From CAVTQZ01 sp963737015 (GTDB lineage: Bacteria; Actinomycetota; Acidimicrobiia; Acidimicrobiales; UBA8190), in assembly GCA_963737015.1 (NCBI GenBank), contig CAVTQZ010000003.1:62001-126000 (forward strand): a DNA stretch of 64,000 bases. The letters run 5' to 3'. Shown here one piece after another: positions 1-9,350 of the stretch. A program made the position numbers and the translations under genes. The notes under the pieces are model-generated. The model was not told the origin of the DNA, did not search any database, and was given only the letters and a program-made list of their open reading frames with translations. How positions within the stretch are numbered: the first letter of the stretch is position 1; each line of letters begins with the position of its first letter.

Positions 1-963
1 GACATCGGAGATGTCCAGCCCGCGCGCCGCGACGTCCGTCGCGACGAGAACGCGCACCCGGTCGGAGGAAAAGTTCGCGAGGGCCTTCTCCCGAGCGGGT
101 TGTGGAAGGTCGCCGTGAATTGCGACCGCACGAACTTCCTCGCGGTGCAGTTGCTTCACCAGCCTGTCGGCGCCACGCTTCGTTCGGACGAAGACGAGGA
201 CCTTCTTTCCCCCTGCGCAGATGGCGGCCGCGACCTTCACCTTGTCCATCTGGTGCACCTGCAGGAAACGATGCTGCATCGACTCCACGGTCGCCGTGGC
301 GGAGAGAACTTCGTGATGGACGGGATCCTTCAAGTGCCGCCGTACCAGGCGGTCGACGTCGCCGTCCAGCGTCGCCGAGAAGAGCATCGTCTGATGAGCC
401 GATTCGATCCGCCTCAGCAGCCAGTCGACCTGCGGCAGGAAGCCCATGTCGGCCATCCGGTCCGCCTCGTCCAGGACGGCGACCTCGACGTCACGGACCG
501 ACACCTCCCCGCGCTCTGAGAGGTCGATGAGACGCCCCGGGGTGGCTATGACGACGTCCACACCCTTGCGCAGTTTCTTCACCTGTCTGTCTATGTTCGC
601 TCCGCCGTAGACCACGACCACTTGACGTTCCAGCGCGGTCGCGAGTGGAGCCAGCACTTCGGCTACCTGTGTGGCGAGCTCCCTCGTCGGTACGAGTACG
701 AGGCCCCTCGGCAGACGGGGCAGACCGCGTCCGACACGCATCAAGAGCGGTAAACCGAAGGCGAGGGTCTTACCCGAACCAGTCTTCGCTTTGCCGCATA
801 CGTCACGCCCTGTGATCGCGTCCGGAATGGTGAGGGCCTGCACCGGGAAGGGGCTTGTGATCCCCTGAGAAGCGAGGGCCGCAGTCAGCTCTTCGGCTAC
901 ACCGAGTTCGGCGAAAGTGCTACTCGAGGGGGCGCGCGACGGCCGTTCGGCGGTCGTGGTCAT
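1..963 (-). CDS. DEAD-box RNA helicase (RhlE/DeaD-like), C-terminus cut by window edge
   Basis: ATP-dependent RNA helicase of superfamily 2, expected to remodel structured RNA in the cytoplasm. The visible 321 residues hold a Q motif near residue 41, the Walker A motif AKTGSGKT (59-66), PTREL (92-96), TPGRL (141-145), DEAD (165-168) and SAT (196-198). The second RecA-like domain then starts, with a VFVRTKR strand and an ARGLD motif close to the edge. The ATG at 963 is preceded by GGAG about 11 bases upstream. The C-terminal tail lies outside the window, so the subfamily (RhlE or CsdA type) cannot be settled. It is transcribed in the same direction as thiC, 227 bases downstream of it. That gap holds no gene, only the inverted repeat listed next. 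Confidence 0.95.
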   Translation of the reverse strand, partial: MTTTAERPSRAPSSSTFAELGVAEELTAALASQGITSPFPVQALTIPDAITGRDVCGKAKTGSGKTLAFGLPLLMRVGRGLPRLPRGLVLVPTRELATQVAEVLAPLATALERQVVVVYGGANIDRQVKKLRKGVDVVIATPGRLIDLSERGEVSVRDVEVAVLDEADRMADMGFLPQVDWLLRRIESAHQTMLFSATLDGDVDRLVRRHLKDPVHHEVLSATATVESMQHRFLQVHQMDKVKVAAAICAGGKKVLVFVRTKRGADRLVKQLHREEVRAVAIHGDLPQPAREKALANFSSDRVRVLVATDVAARGLDISDV

Positions 964-1059
964 CTTGGTTTTGTCTCCTTCTTCTGTCTGTGAGTCTCGA
1001 ACGGCGACTGCGTACATGCACGTCACCGGCATCCGGAGGAACCGGAAAGTTCACCCACG

Positions 1060-1079
1060 TTCGGTCCGCCCGGACCGAA
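1060..1079 (-). terminator. Perfect inverted repeat between thiC and the helicase gene
   Basis: Two perfect 8-base arms (TTCGGTCC and GGACCGAA) enclose a 4-base loop, 111 bases past the thiC stop. The stem is GC-rich and could fold in the transcript as a terminator or processing hairpin. No clear run of U follows it, so it is not a textbook intrinsic terminator. A protein binding site is the alternative. Confidence 0.3.
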
Positions 1080-1190
1080 GGGGGCGGGCCCGCCTCGGTG
1101 GTCTGAGGCCCGCAATCACGGACGCGAGAACAGAAGAGGAAGACCCAGCACGCACAGCGCGCTCACCTACAAGCTATCAGAAAGTCCCGG

Positions 1191-2933
<1,743 letters not shown>

Positions 2934-2936
2934 GTG

Positions 2937-3076
2937 TCCTCCCTCCGCCGGCATTACCCGGTTCAGGTCCTCGGTCGGCACCGGTAGGTGCCCTCTCAGC
3001 CCGGTACCTCCGAGCTCCCGCATCGGCGAGTCTCGCGCGGCGGGAGACTCGATGCGCCAAACACCCCCGAGCACCG
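2937..3076 (-). promoter_or_regulatory. TPP riboswitch (THI element) of thiC
   Basis: Read on the minus strand, the leader contains the conserved THI pieces in order: CTCGGGGGTG (about 3071-3062), GGCTGAGAGGG with the invariant CTGAGA (2999-2994), ACCTGAACC (2968-2960), GGGTAATGCCGGCG and GGAGGGAGG. The extra arm between the first and second blocks is long and forms its own GAGTCTCCC...GGGAGCTC-like stem. The 3' strand of the aptamer contains the Shine-Dalgarno sequence of thiC, so ligand binding should hide the ribosome binding site. Translational control is therefore likelier than termination. Confidence 0.93.
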
Positions 3077-3120
3077 ATGCTGGCTGCTCAGAGGTAGCTC
3101 TCACCGCTCAGGCCCGGCAG

Positions 3121-3126
3121 TAGGGT
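3121..3126 (+). promoter_or_regulatory. Candidate -10 hexamer TAGGGT for a leaderless transcript
   Basis: TAGGGT fits the actinobacterial TANNNT -10 consensus and lies exactly 7 bases before the ATG at 3134. A transcript would then begin at or next to the start codon. The purines of the hexamer could also be read as a weak Shine-Dalgarno, so transcription start mapping would be needed to decide. Confidence 0.4.
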
Positions 3127-3133
3127 GGGCAAA

Positions 3134-4258
3134 ATGGCTCCCGAGAAACCACACTGGGCGCACCTCTACCAGGAAGTCGTCACTTCCGGTCTCTGCACCG
3201 GATGCGCGGGTTGCATCATCGTCTGCCCTCACGACGTCTTGAAATACGACGACACGGCCGGGGCCTACAAGCCCTGGAAGGTGGAAGCGGACGGCGGGCC
3301 GACCGACTGCACCCACGGCGTGAAGGGTTGCACGATGTGCACGCGAGCCTGCCCGCGCTTTCGCGACTGGGAGCCCGAGATCGACAACTTCCTCTTCGGC
3401 CGCCCGCGCTCGGCGGACGAAGTGGCGGGCGTGTGCGAGGAGGTCCTGCTGGCCAGGGCCACTGATCCACAGGTGCTCGAGAACGGGCAGGACGGCGGGC
3501 TCGTGTCGGCCATATTGATATGGGCCCTCGAGCACGACGTGATCGACGCCGCCCTCGTGTCCGCCACCGAGGGGAACGGCAGTTCTTGGAGGGCCGTGCC
3601 GTTGCTCGCGCGGTCGCGTGAGGACGTGCTGAAGAGCGCCGGGTCGCGTTACACGTACTCGGCAAATCCGCTCGCCTACCGGGACGCGATCGAGATGGGG
3701 GCCGAGCGCATCGCCCTCGTCGGCATGAGCTGCCAGGCATCGCTTCCGGCCGTTATGTCGGCCCGCAAGGCTGGGAAGGTGGCGCGGCGCCTTGCTCTTT
3801 CGATCGGCCTTCTTTGCTCGAAGACTTTCGACGAATCGATATTCGAAGAGCTCTTCGAGGCCAAATACGGACTCGCGCGCGCCGACATCTCGAAGATCAA
3901 CATCAAAGGCGTGTTCCAGATCTGGACCAAAGACGGCACATACCACGAGGTCCCGCTCAAGGAAGGACACGCCTGGACACGCGAGGGGTGCAAATCGTGT
4001 CCCGACTTCGCAGCAGAGCACGCCGACATATCGACGGGCGGGATCGGGGCGTTCGGGGACTGGACGCTCACCGTGGTGCGGACCGAGCAAGGCCGTTCGA
4101 TCATCTCGCGGATGACGGCTGACGGCGTGATCGAGACACGACCCGGTGAGGACGATCCTGGAGCCATGGACCTCATGAGGAAGCTCTCGCGCGCCAGCAG
4201 GCGGCGCTGGCCGGGGACCGCAGCGCGCGAACCAGGTCTCCTACCGGCGTCTGTTTGA
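3134..4258 (+). CDS. FrhB-like F420-type 4Fe-4S oxidoreductase subunit
   Basis: Protein of the coenzyme F420 hydrogenase/dehydrogenase beta-subunit family (FrhB, FpoF, FqoF). Family members bind FAD and iron-sulfur clusters and exchange electrons with F420. Two ferredoxin-like motifs are visible: cysteines 21, 24, 27 and 31, and cysteines 59, 66, 69 and 73. They are followed by the FrhB N-terminal fold, and the C-terminal domain carries the conserved CKSCPDF then ADISTGGIG stretch near residue 290. At 374 residues it is close to stand-alone members. No hydrogenase alpha or gamma subunit is nearby, so the partner and substrate are unknown. An in-frame GTG at 3125 is an alternative start; the ATG at 3134 is preferred because of the hexamer 7 bases ahead. 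Its 3' end overlaps the convergent glycosylase gene by 18 bases. Confidence 0.88.
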   Translation: MAPEKPHWAHLYQEVVTSGLCTGCAGCIIVCPHDVLKYDDTAGAYKPWKVEADGGPTDCTHGVKGCTMCTRACPRFRDWEPEIDNFLFGRPRSADEVAGVCEEVLLARATDPQVLENGQDGGLVSAILIWALEHDVIDAALVSATEGNGSSWRAVPLLARSREDVLKSAGSRYTYSANPLAYRDAIEMGAERIALVGMSCQASLPAVMSARKAGKVARRLALSIGLLCSKTFDESIFEELFEAKYGLARADISKINIKGVFQIWTKDGTYHEVPLKEGHAWTREGCKSCPDFAAEHADISTGGIGAFGDWTLTVVRTEQGRSIISRMTADGVIETRPGEDDPGAMDLMRKLSRASRRRWPGTAAREPGLLPASV

Positions 4259-4948
4259 GAACTTTTCGTATCCGGCGAGCTGGCGCGCACGGACGAAGAC
4301 GGAGTCGAGCATCTGCTCGGTCAACTTTCCGGTGAATGTGTTCTGCTGACTCGGGTGGTACGAGCAGACGACGGCCCGATCGTCGGGCGCACGTACCTCG
4401 ACACCATGGCCGAAACGTGGCCTCGGCCTGATGGCCAGCTCACGCGCGAGTGCCTCGTAGGCGAACGATCCGAGTGCGACGAGAACCCGCAGATCCGAGA
4501 GCAACGAGAGCTCCCTGTGAAGGTACGGAGCGCAGGTGTCGCGCTCGGCCGGTGACGGCCGGTTGCCCGGCGGTGCACAGCGGACGGCGGCGGTGACGTA
4601 GGCCCCGTCCAGCTCGAGGCCATCCGATTTCGAGATACTTGTGGGCTGGTTGGCGAAGCCGGTTCGCCAGAGTGAGGCGAACAGCCAGTCACCCGAGCGG
4701 TCGCCTGTGAAGATGCGGCCGGTGCGATTGCCGCCGTGTGCAGCGGGCGCGAGGCCCACGACGCACACCCGTGCCCCGGGGTCGCCGAAGCTCGGTACCG
4801 GACGACCCCAATACTCCTCTCCTGCGTACGCTGCTCGCCTCTCCCTCGCCACGTTCTCGCGCCATGCGACCAGCCGCGGACACAATCTGCACTCGCTTAT
4901 CTCGTTCGAGAGGCGCGCCAAGTCTCTGCGGCGCGTCGTCGTCGTCAC
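4241..4948 (-). CDS. Uracil-DNA glycosylase, family 5 (UdgB-like)
   Basis: DNA repair glycosylase that removes uracil (and in this family also other deaminated bases) from DNA. The signature GLAPAAHGGNRTGR lies at residues 65-78. In family 5 the motif 1 residue that would be Asp/Asn in other families is absent, as here. The second motif HPSQQN is near residue 195. Cysteines 20 and 23 (ECRLCPRL) begin the [4Fe-4S] ligands seen in family 4 and 5 enzymes. The GTG at 4948 gives 235 residues. It overlaps the stop of a ten-codon ORF that starts at 4977, 7 bases after a TACGCT hexamer. A one-base deletion joining the two, with the true start at 4977, is possible. Confidence 0.9.
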   Translation of the reverse strand: MTTTTRRRDLARLSNEISECRLCPRLVAWRENVARERRAAYAGEEYWGRPVPSFGDPGARVCVVGLAPAAHGGNRTGRIFTGDRSGDWLFASLWRTGFANQPTSISKSDGLELDGAYVTAAVRCAPPGNRPSPAERDTCAPYLHRELSLLSDLRVLVALGSFAYEALARELAIRPRPRFGHGVEVRAPDDRAVVCSYHPSQQNTFTGKLTEQMLDSVFVRARQLAGYEKFSNRRR

Positions 4949-4977
4949 GTGGCGCTCGGTGGCGGGTCTCGATCCAT
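4945..4977 (-). other. Ten-residue upstream ORF overlapping the glycosylase start
   Basis: ATG at 4977 opens a ten-codon frame (MDRDPPPSAT) whose TGA overlaps the GTG of the glycosylase gene as GTGA. The ATG lies 7 bases after a TACGCT hexamer, as expected for a leaderless start. It may be a coupling leader, or the true N-terminus of the glycosylase separated by a one-base indel. Confidence 0.25.
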
Positions 4978-4984
4978 CGGCCAC

Positions 4985-4994
4985 AGCGTACGAT
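4985..4994. promoter_or_regulatory. Overlapping divergent -10 hexamers
   Basis: The ten bases AGCGTACGAT contain TACGAT on the plus strand (4989-4994) and TACGCT on the minus strand (4990-4985), which share a TA. Each lies exactly 7 bases before a start codon: GTG at 5002 for the phosphatase gene and ATG at 4977 on the glycosylase side. This reads as two face-to-face promoters that cannot be occupied at the same time. Confidence 0.4.
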
Positions 4995-5001
4995 GCCGGT
5001 T

Positions 5002-5646
5002 GTGCCCTCACGCCGTCCGTCGCGCCCGTCTGTCGCGTTCCTCGTGCGCCACGGACGGACACCGACGACGGGCACGCTGCTCCCCGGCCGCGCTCCGGGC
5101 TTACACCTGTCCGAAGTGGGAGTCGCGCAAGCAGAGAATGCGGCAGAGCGTCTGGCCGCGCTCAAGCAGCGCCCTGCAGCGGTCTATTCCTCGCCGATAG
5201 AGCGAGCGAAGGAGACGGCGAAACCGATCGCTTCGCGCTTCGGCCTGCGGGTCAGGGTCGAACCGGCACTGACCGAGTGCGACACAGGGTCGTGGACCGG
5301 ACAGGACCTGAGGAAGCTCCGTCGCAAACCACAATGGCGCGTAGTCCAGGAACTGCCGAGCGCATTTCGCTTTCCCGAAGGAGAGTCGTTCTCCCAGATG
5401 CAGACGCGCATCACCGACGCCCTCGACCGGCTGAGCGATAGGCACCGAGGTGAGTCGTTCGTCGCCGTATCGCACGCCGACACGATCAAGGCCGCAGTGG
5501 CGGCGACAGCCGGGGTACCCCTCGACCTCTTCCAGCGCCTCGTCATCTCTCCTTGTTCGATAACCGTCCTCGTCCGCTCCGAGTCGGGATATCACGTTCT
5601 CTGCACCAACTCGACACCCACTCTCGCCGAGTTGGCGATCTCGTGA
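5002..5646 (+). CDS. Histidine phosphatase family protein (MSMEG_4193-type)
   Basis: Member of the phosphoglycerate-mutase-like histidine phosphatase superfamily. The N-terminal VRHGRT contains the catalytic Arg-His-Gly, SSPIERAKETA carries the second conserved arginine, the central acid lies in LTECDTGSW, and VSHAD provides the second catalytic histidine. The 214-residue length is typical. The next two genes are DUF3090 and SCO1664, a three-gene arrangement conserved across Actinomycetota whose substrate is unknown. The GTG at 5002 is preferred because TACGAT ends 7 bases before it; an ATG at 4993 is in frame but overlaps that hexamer. Substrate not inferred. Confidence 0.88.
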   Translation: MPSRRPSRPSVAFLVRHGRTPTTGTLLPGRAPGLHLSEVGVAQAENAAERLAALKQRPAAVYSSPIERAKETAKPIASRFGLRVRVEPALTECDTGSWTGQDLRKLRRKPQWRVVQELPSAFRFPEGESFSQMQTRITDALDRLSDRHRGESFVAVSHADTIKAAVAATAGVPLDLFQRLVISPCSITVLVRSESGYHVLCTNSTPTLAELAIS

Positions 5647-5686
5647 CGATGCCCATGTCCCTCAGGCGCGGCGCCAGGACGGGAAA

Positions 5687-6184
5687 GTGAGTCCCACATT
5701 GGATCTCGGGGACGTCGGCACCTTCACGGTCGGAACCCAAGGTGCGGTGGGCAGGCGGGTGTTCCTGCTCCAGTGCCGCAACGCAGATGCGCAGCTCACC
5801 TTGAAAGCAGAAAAGCAACAGGTCTCCGTGCTCGCCGAGTACCTGGGTCGCCTGTTGACAGACCTCGAGATCCCCGACGACATCGCGGACGCGCCCGAGC
5901 TGCGCGAGCCGTCCGATCCTCAATGGGTCGTGGGGACCCTCGGGGTGACCTACGACGAGGCGATCGACCGGATCGTCCTGGTCGCCGAAGAACTGGTGGC
6001 AGAAGGTGAGGAGGGCGACATGGCCCGCTTCACGATCACCCGTGAACAGGCTGCCGCATTCGCCGTCCGCGCGACCTCCCTGGTCGAAGCCGGACGTCCG
6101 CCCTGTCCACTTTGCGGCGGGCCGGTCGACCCATCGGGTCATCAGTGCCCGAGAACCAACGGGCACAGGCCGCCGATCACGTGA
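5687..6184 (+). CDS. DUF3090 family protein
   Basis: A 165-residue actinobacterial protein of unknown biochemical function. The sequence shows an N-terminal beta-rich part (LGDVGTFTVGTQGAVGRR), a middle helical segment, and a C-terminal CPLCGGPVDPSGHQC that could bind one zinc ion as a small treble-clef-like knuckle. The GTG at 5687 follows AGGACGGGAAA. Its TGA overlaps the GTG of the next gene by four bases (GTGA), so the two are probably translationally coupled. Consistent linkage with the phosphatase and SCO1664 genes suggests a shared pathway. Confidence 0.9.
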   Translation: MSPTLDLGDVGTFTVGTQGAVGRRVFLLQCRNADAQLTLKAEKQQVSVLAEYLGRLLTDLEIPDDIADAPELREPSDPQWVVGTLGVTYDEAIDRIVLVAEELVAEGEEGDMARFTITREQAAAFAVRATSLVEAGRPPCPLCGGPVDPSGHQCPRTNGHRPPIT

Positions 6185-6957
6185 CCGAAGCCCAGACGGA
6201 CGGGCCTGCGCACACCGAAGAGAGCTCCACAAAGAGTCCCGCGCGAAGCGTCGACGACCTTGCCGCACCCGTACTCGAATGCGGGGAGATCGAAGTGATC
6301 GGCCGCATGCCGTGGAGCTCGAACCGGACGTTCCTCGCGCGCTGTTGTCTCGACGGAAACGAGGTGATCGCCGTCTACAAGCCTGCTCACGGAGAAAGGA
6401 GGCTGTGGGACTTCCCGCACCCCATCTACCGGCGCGAGATCGCGGCCTACGCGCTGAGCGAGGTGCTCGGATGGCGGCTCGTACCCCTGACCATCGAACG
6501 TGAGGACGCTCCTCTCGGGCCCGGCTCTCTTCAGCGTTTCGTAGAGGCGGATTTCTCGGCGCATCACTTCACCCTCGTAGAGGATCCCGCCAATCACGAC
6601 AGGTTGCGCACGATCTGCGCCTTCGACGTAGTCGCCAACAACGCTGATCGAAAAAGCGGCCACTGTCTCCTCGGGGAGGACGGGACGATCTGGGCGATCG
6701 ACAACGGTTTGTGTTTTCACCGTGCGCCGAAGCTCCGTACGGTGATCTGGGAATTCTCAGACGAGCGAGTGCCCGATGCCTTGCGGCGCGACCTCGAACG
6801 CCTTACGGCGCCGAGGACGTCGCTCGATCAGCTGGCGCGTTGGCTCTCGCCACCCGAAGTCTCCGCCGTACGCGAACGGGCAGGTGCGCTGCTCGAGACC
6901 GGACGCTTTCCGGTCCCTGACCCTGACACCTACCACTATCCCTGGCCGCTCGTCTGA
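6181..6957 (+). CDS. SCO1664 family protein (kinase-fold, HipA/PI3K-like)
   Basis: A 258-residue protein of a conserved actinobacterial family with remote likeness to phosphoinositide-type and HipA-type kinases. The C-terminal half shows the kinase signature FDVVANNADRKSGHCL, giving the catalytic D and N, followed by IDNGLCFH with the metal-binding D. An N-terminal lysine in AVYKPAHGERRLWDFP would hold the nucleotide phosphates. It starts with GTG inside the DUF3090 stop, and the pair follows the phosphatase gene. A phosphoryl-transfer pathway made of a kinase and a phosphatase is a reasonable inference, but the substrate is unknown. Confidence 0.88.
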   Translation: MTEAQTDGPAHTEESSTKSPARSVDDLAAPVLECGEIEVIGRMPWSSNRTFLARCCLDGNEVIAVYKPAHGERRLWDFPHPIYRREIAAYALSEVLGWRLVPLTIEREDAPLGPGSLQRFVEADFSAHHFTLVEDPANHDRLRTICAFDVVANNADRKSGHCLLGEDGTIWAIDNGLCFHRAPKLRTVIWEFSDERVPDALRRDLERLTAPRTSLDQLARWLSPPEVSAVRERAGALLETGRFPVPDPDTYHYPWPLV

Positions 6958-6973
6958 GGACGGGGCTACTACA

Positions 6974-7510
6974 TCACCCGCCCGATTTCGAGACGTCGGG
7001 GACGTAGAGCTCTTCCAACGAGCCGGCTCCCGCGCACAGGTCGCTCCAGGCATCTGCGGGAAACGAGATCTCGGCCAGGGAGCAGGTGGGAAACGACTCG
7101 GCCCGTCGCCGGGACTCCCGGTCACGATCGGACAGAAGGAGCTGCACGAGCTCGACGAAGGTCGGGTTGTGCCCCACCACCATCATCGAGGTCGTGTCAT
7201 CCTCGACGCGGCGCAGGCGGTCCATGACCTCGTCGGCATCGGAGTCGTACAGATCGCACTCCACCTCCAAGACGACCTCCGTCCCGAGGGCCGGGAGGAC
7301 GGCTTCTGCGGTCTGAACGGCCCTCGTCGCAGACGACGAGATGACCAGCCGCGGGACCGCAGCGCCCTGCGAACGTGCGCGCTCGAGATGGATCCGGGTC
7401 GCCTCGGCTTGAGCTCTGCCGCGGCGTGTGAGCGGTCTGCTGTGGTCGGTCCCGTCAGGGGACTCCGAAGCCGCCTTCGCGTGTCGCAACACCCAAAGGT
7501 GAAGAGTCAA
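6974..7510 (-). CDS. SixA-like histidine phosphatase
   Basis: Small histidine phosphatase of 178 residues. LRHAKAA near the N-terminus carries the catalytic RH(A) motif typical of SixA (RHG in mutases), SSSATRAVQTAEA holds the second arginine, and VVGHNPT the second histidine. SixA proteins remove phosphate from phosphohistidine in His-Asp relays or from phosphotransferase system proteins; the target here is unknown. The start is TTG at 7510 with AGAGGA just upstream. It lies 21 bases downstream of etfA in the same direction, so it could be the last gene of the GDPD-etfB-etfA transcript. Confidence 0.88.
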   Translation of the reverse strand: MTLHLWVLRHAKAASESPDGTDHSRPLTRRGRAQAEATRIHLERARSQGAAVPRLVISSSATRAVQTAEAVLPALGTEVVLEVECDLYDSDADEVMDRLRRVEDDTTSMMVVGHNPTFVELVQLLLSDRDRESRRRAESFPTCSLAEISFPADAWSDLCAGAGSLEELYVPDVSKSGG

Positions 7511-7531
7511 GGTTCCTCTGTAGCTCGTCGG

Positions 7532-8506
7532 CTATTGGCGCGCCTTCAGGGCCTCGATGAGCTTCGGCACGACTTTGTGGACGTCCCCCACGATTCCGAG
7601 GTCGGCGATCGAGAAGATCGGGGCGTCCTGGTCCTTGTTGATGGCGATGATGTTCTTGGCGCCTTTCATCCCCACCATGTGCTGGGTCGCGCCCGAGATG
7701 CCGCAAGCGATGTAGACGGTCGGCTTCACGGTCTTTCCGGTTTGTCCCACCTGATGCGAGTAAGGCACCCATCCCGCGTCCACGATCGCCCGGCTCGCGC
7801 CGGCAGCGCCTTTCAGGAGCTTTGCCAGCTCCTCGACCATCGCGTAGTTCTCCGCCGAGCCGAGGCCACGTCCTCCCGAGACGACGACTTCGGCCTCGTC
7901 GAGCTTCGGTCCTTCGCTCTCCTCGACCTGATGGTCGAGCACCTTCGCTGCATTCGAGTTGCCAAGGTCTCCGGGAACGGACGCCGCTTTCACCTCGGCT
8001 GCGCCCGAGCCTCCCGGCTCAGCGGCGAAGGTCTTCGCTCGGACGACGAAGATCCACGGCTGCGGAGCTGTGAAGTGCGCGGTGGCGACCTGTGTGCCTC
8101 CGAACACCGCATGTTGCGAACGGACGTCGTCGCCTTCGACGGTGAGCCCCACCACGTTCGTGATCACCGGGATGTCGAGGCGCGCCGAGAGTCGCCCGGC
8201 GATGTCCCGACCCGTGTAGCTCGCCGGGATGAGGATCACGTCGGGCTTGTCCGAGGAGTTGATGAGGGCCGCCATGGCAGCGGCGACGGGCACGCCGGCC
8301 AACGCGTCCTTGATGTCGCCCACGTCGTAAACGACGCTCGCCCCGTATTCGCCGAGCGTCGCGGCGAGCCCGGGCACCGAGGTTCCCCATGCGACAGCCT
8401 CGACGGTGGACCCCATCGACCTGGCCTGCGTGAGCAGCTCCAGGGTTGTCGGGGTCGGGCCGTCCTGTGTGCTCTCGGCGACGACCCAGATCTTCTCGAT
8501 CGGCAT
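7532..8506 (-). CDS. etfA: Electron transfer flavoprotein alpha subunit
   Basis: FAD-binding subunit of the EtfAB heterodimer, which takes electrons from acyl-CoA dehydrogenases and passes them to the membrane quinone pool. The 324 residues have the N-terminal ETF fold and the C-terminal FAD domain with SGGRGLGSAENY, YSHQVGQTGKTVKP and the ISGATQH segment that grips FAD. The ATG at 8506 follows GGAG. The acyl-CoA dehydrogenase and enoyl-CoA hydratase elsewhere in the window are plausible partners. Between etfB and etfA there is a 64-base spacer holding a tandem duplication. Confidence 0.96.
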   Translation of the reverse strand: MPIEKIWVVAESTQDGPTPTTLELLTQARSMGSTVEAVAWGTSVPGLAATLGEYGASVVYDVGDIKDALAGVPVAAAMAALINSSDKPDVILIPASYTGRDIAGRLSARLDIPVITNVVGLTVEGDDVRSQHAVFGGTQVATAHFTAPQPWIFVVRAKTFAAEPGGSGAAEVKAASVPGDLGNSNAAKVLDHQVEESEGPKLDEAEVVVSGGRGLGSAENYAMVEELAKLLKGAAGASRAIVDAGWVPYSHQVGQTGKTVKPTVYIACGISGATQHMVGMKGAKNIIAINKDQDAPIFSIADLGIVGDVHKVVPKLIEALKARQ

Positions 8507-8509
8507 TTG

Positions 8510-8548
8510 TCAGTGCTCCTGTTCGTTCTGCATCTGTTCGTTCTGCAT
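8510..8548 (-). other. 12-codon ORF built from a 15-base tandem duplication
   Basis: On the minus strand the frame ATG...TGA encodes MQNEQMQNEQEH and stops three bases before the etfA ATG. The first ten codons are an exact repeat of a 15-base unit (8519-8533 and 8534-8548). The etfA Shine-Dalgarno GGAG lies inside the last codons. There is no evident ribosome binding site for this ORF, so translation would need reinitiation after the etfB stop. It may simply be a duplicated spacer. Confidence 0.3.
8519..8548. repeat. Perfect 2 x 15-base tandem repeat between etfB and etfA
   Basis: CTGTTCGTTCTGCAT occurs twice in a row with no mismatch on the plus strand. Because the unit is a multiple of three it preserves a small reading frame on the coding strand. 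This is a recent local duplication by appearance; a role in setting the EtfB to EtfA ratio is only a guess. Confidence 0.9.
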
Positions 8549-8570
8549 CGGATTTCGCAGGTGTCGCTGC

Positions 8571-9350
8571 TCAAACGAGCTTCAGTTGCTCCAAGAACGC
8601 GACGATGCGCTCGTGACCGTCACCCTCGTCGACGACGATCTCTCCACCCTTTCTCTCCTCGGCCGCGGCGACGTCGGTCACCTCTTGACGCGCGCCGGTG
8701 CCGCCGACCGCGTCGGGAGCGAGCCCGAGATCAGAGACGGTGAGCTGCTCGAGCGGCTTCGACTTCGCCGCCATGATCCCCTTGAAGGACGGGTACCGGG
8801 GCTCGACCACGCCCGCCGTAACCGTGACCACAGCCGGGAGGGGACACTCGACCTCGTCGAAACCGACTTCGGTCTGCCGTTGCACGTGGACGGTGCCGTC
8901 GCTGATCGACACCTTCTTGGCGAAGGTGACCGCAGGAAGACCGAGCAACTCCGCGAGCTGGACCGGCATCGTGCCGGTGTAGCCGTCCGTCGACTCGGTC
9001 GCGGCGATCACGAGATCAGGATTCGCCCTCTCGATGGCCTTTGCGAGGACCTTGGCGGTCGACAGGGCGTCCGACCCGGCGAGGGACTCGTCGCTTATGA
9101 GAATCGCCTTGGCCGCGCCCATGGCGAGCGCTGTTCGAAGGCCCGAGGTCTCTGCATTCGGGGCCATTGAAACCAGGGTCACCTCACCCCCACCGGCCTG
9201 CTCGGCGAGCTGAAGGGCCATCTCGACCCCGTAGGCGTCCGAGTCGTCGAGAATCAACTTTCCCTCCCTGACCAGGTTGTGGGTCGCGGGATCGAGGGAA
9301 CCCGGCGCAGCTGGATCCGGGATCTGTTTTGTGCACACCACCACGTTCAT
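8571..9350 (-). CDS. etfB: Electron transfer flavoprotein beta subunit
   Basis: AMP-binding subunit of the electron transfer flavoprotein. The 259 residues begin MNVVVCTKQIPDP and include the family pattern around VIAATESTDGYTGTMPVQLAELLG and VEPRYPSFKGIMAAKSKP. The frame is open much further upstream, but the ATG at 9350 is right for the family and overlaps the stop of the upstream GDPD gene (ATGA). The order is GDPD, etfB, etfA on one transcript. Confidence 0.96.
   Translation of the reverse strand: MNVVVCTKQIPDPAAPGSLDPATHNLVREGKLILDDSDAYGVEMALQLAEQAGGGEVTLVSMAPNAETSGLRTALAMGAAKAILISDESLAGSDALSTAKVLAKAIERANPDLVIAATESTDGYTGTMPVQLAELLGLPAVTFAKKVSISDGTVHVQRQTEVGFDEVECPLPAVVTVTAGVVEPRYPSFKGIMAAKSKPLEQLTVSDLGLAPDAVGGTGARQEVTDVAAAEERKGGEIVVDEGDGHERIVAFLEQLKLV

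Noticed and set aside
3101..4090. 329-codon open frame on the minus strand
   Set aside because: Antisense to the FrhB-like gene, whose cysteine motifs settle the coding strand.
6776..8743. 655-codon open frame on the plus strand
   Set aside because: It runs antisense to the SixA-like and etfA genes and has an arginine/serine-rich translation with no domain. It is a by-product of high GC codon bias.
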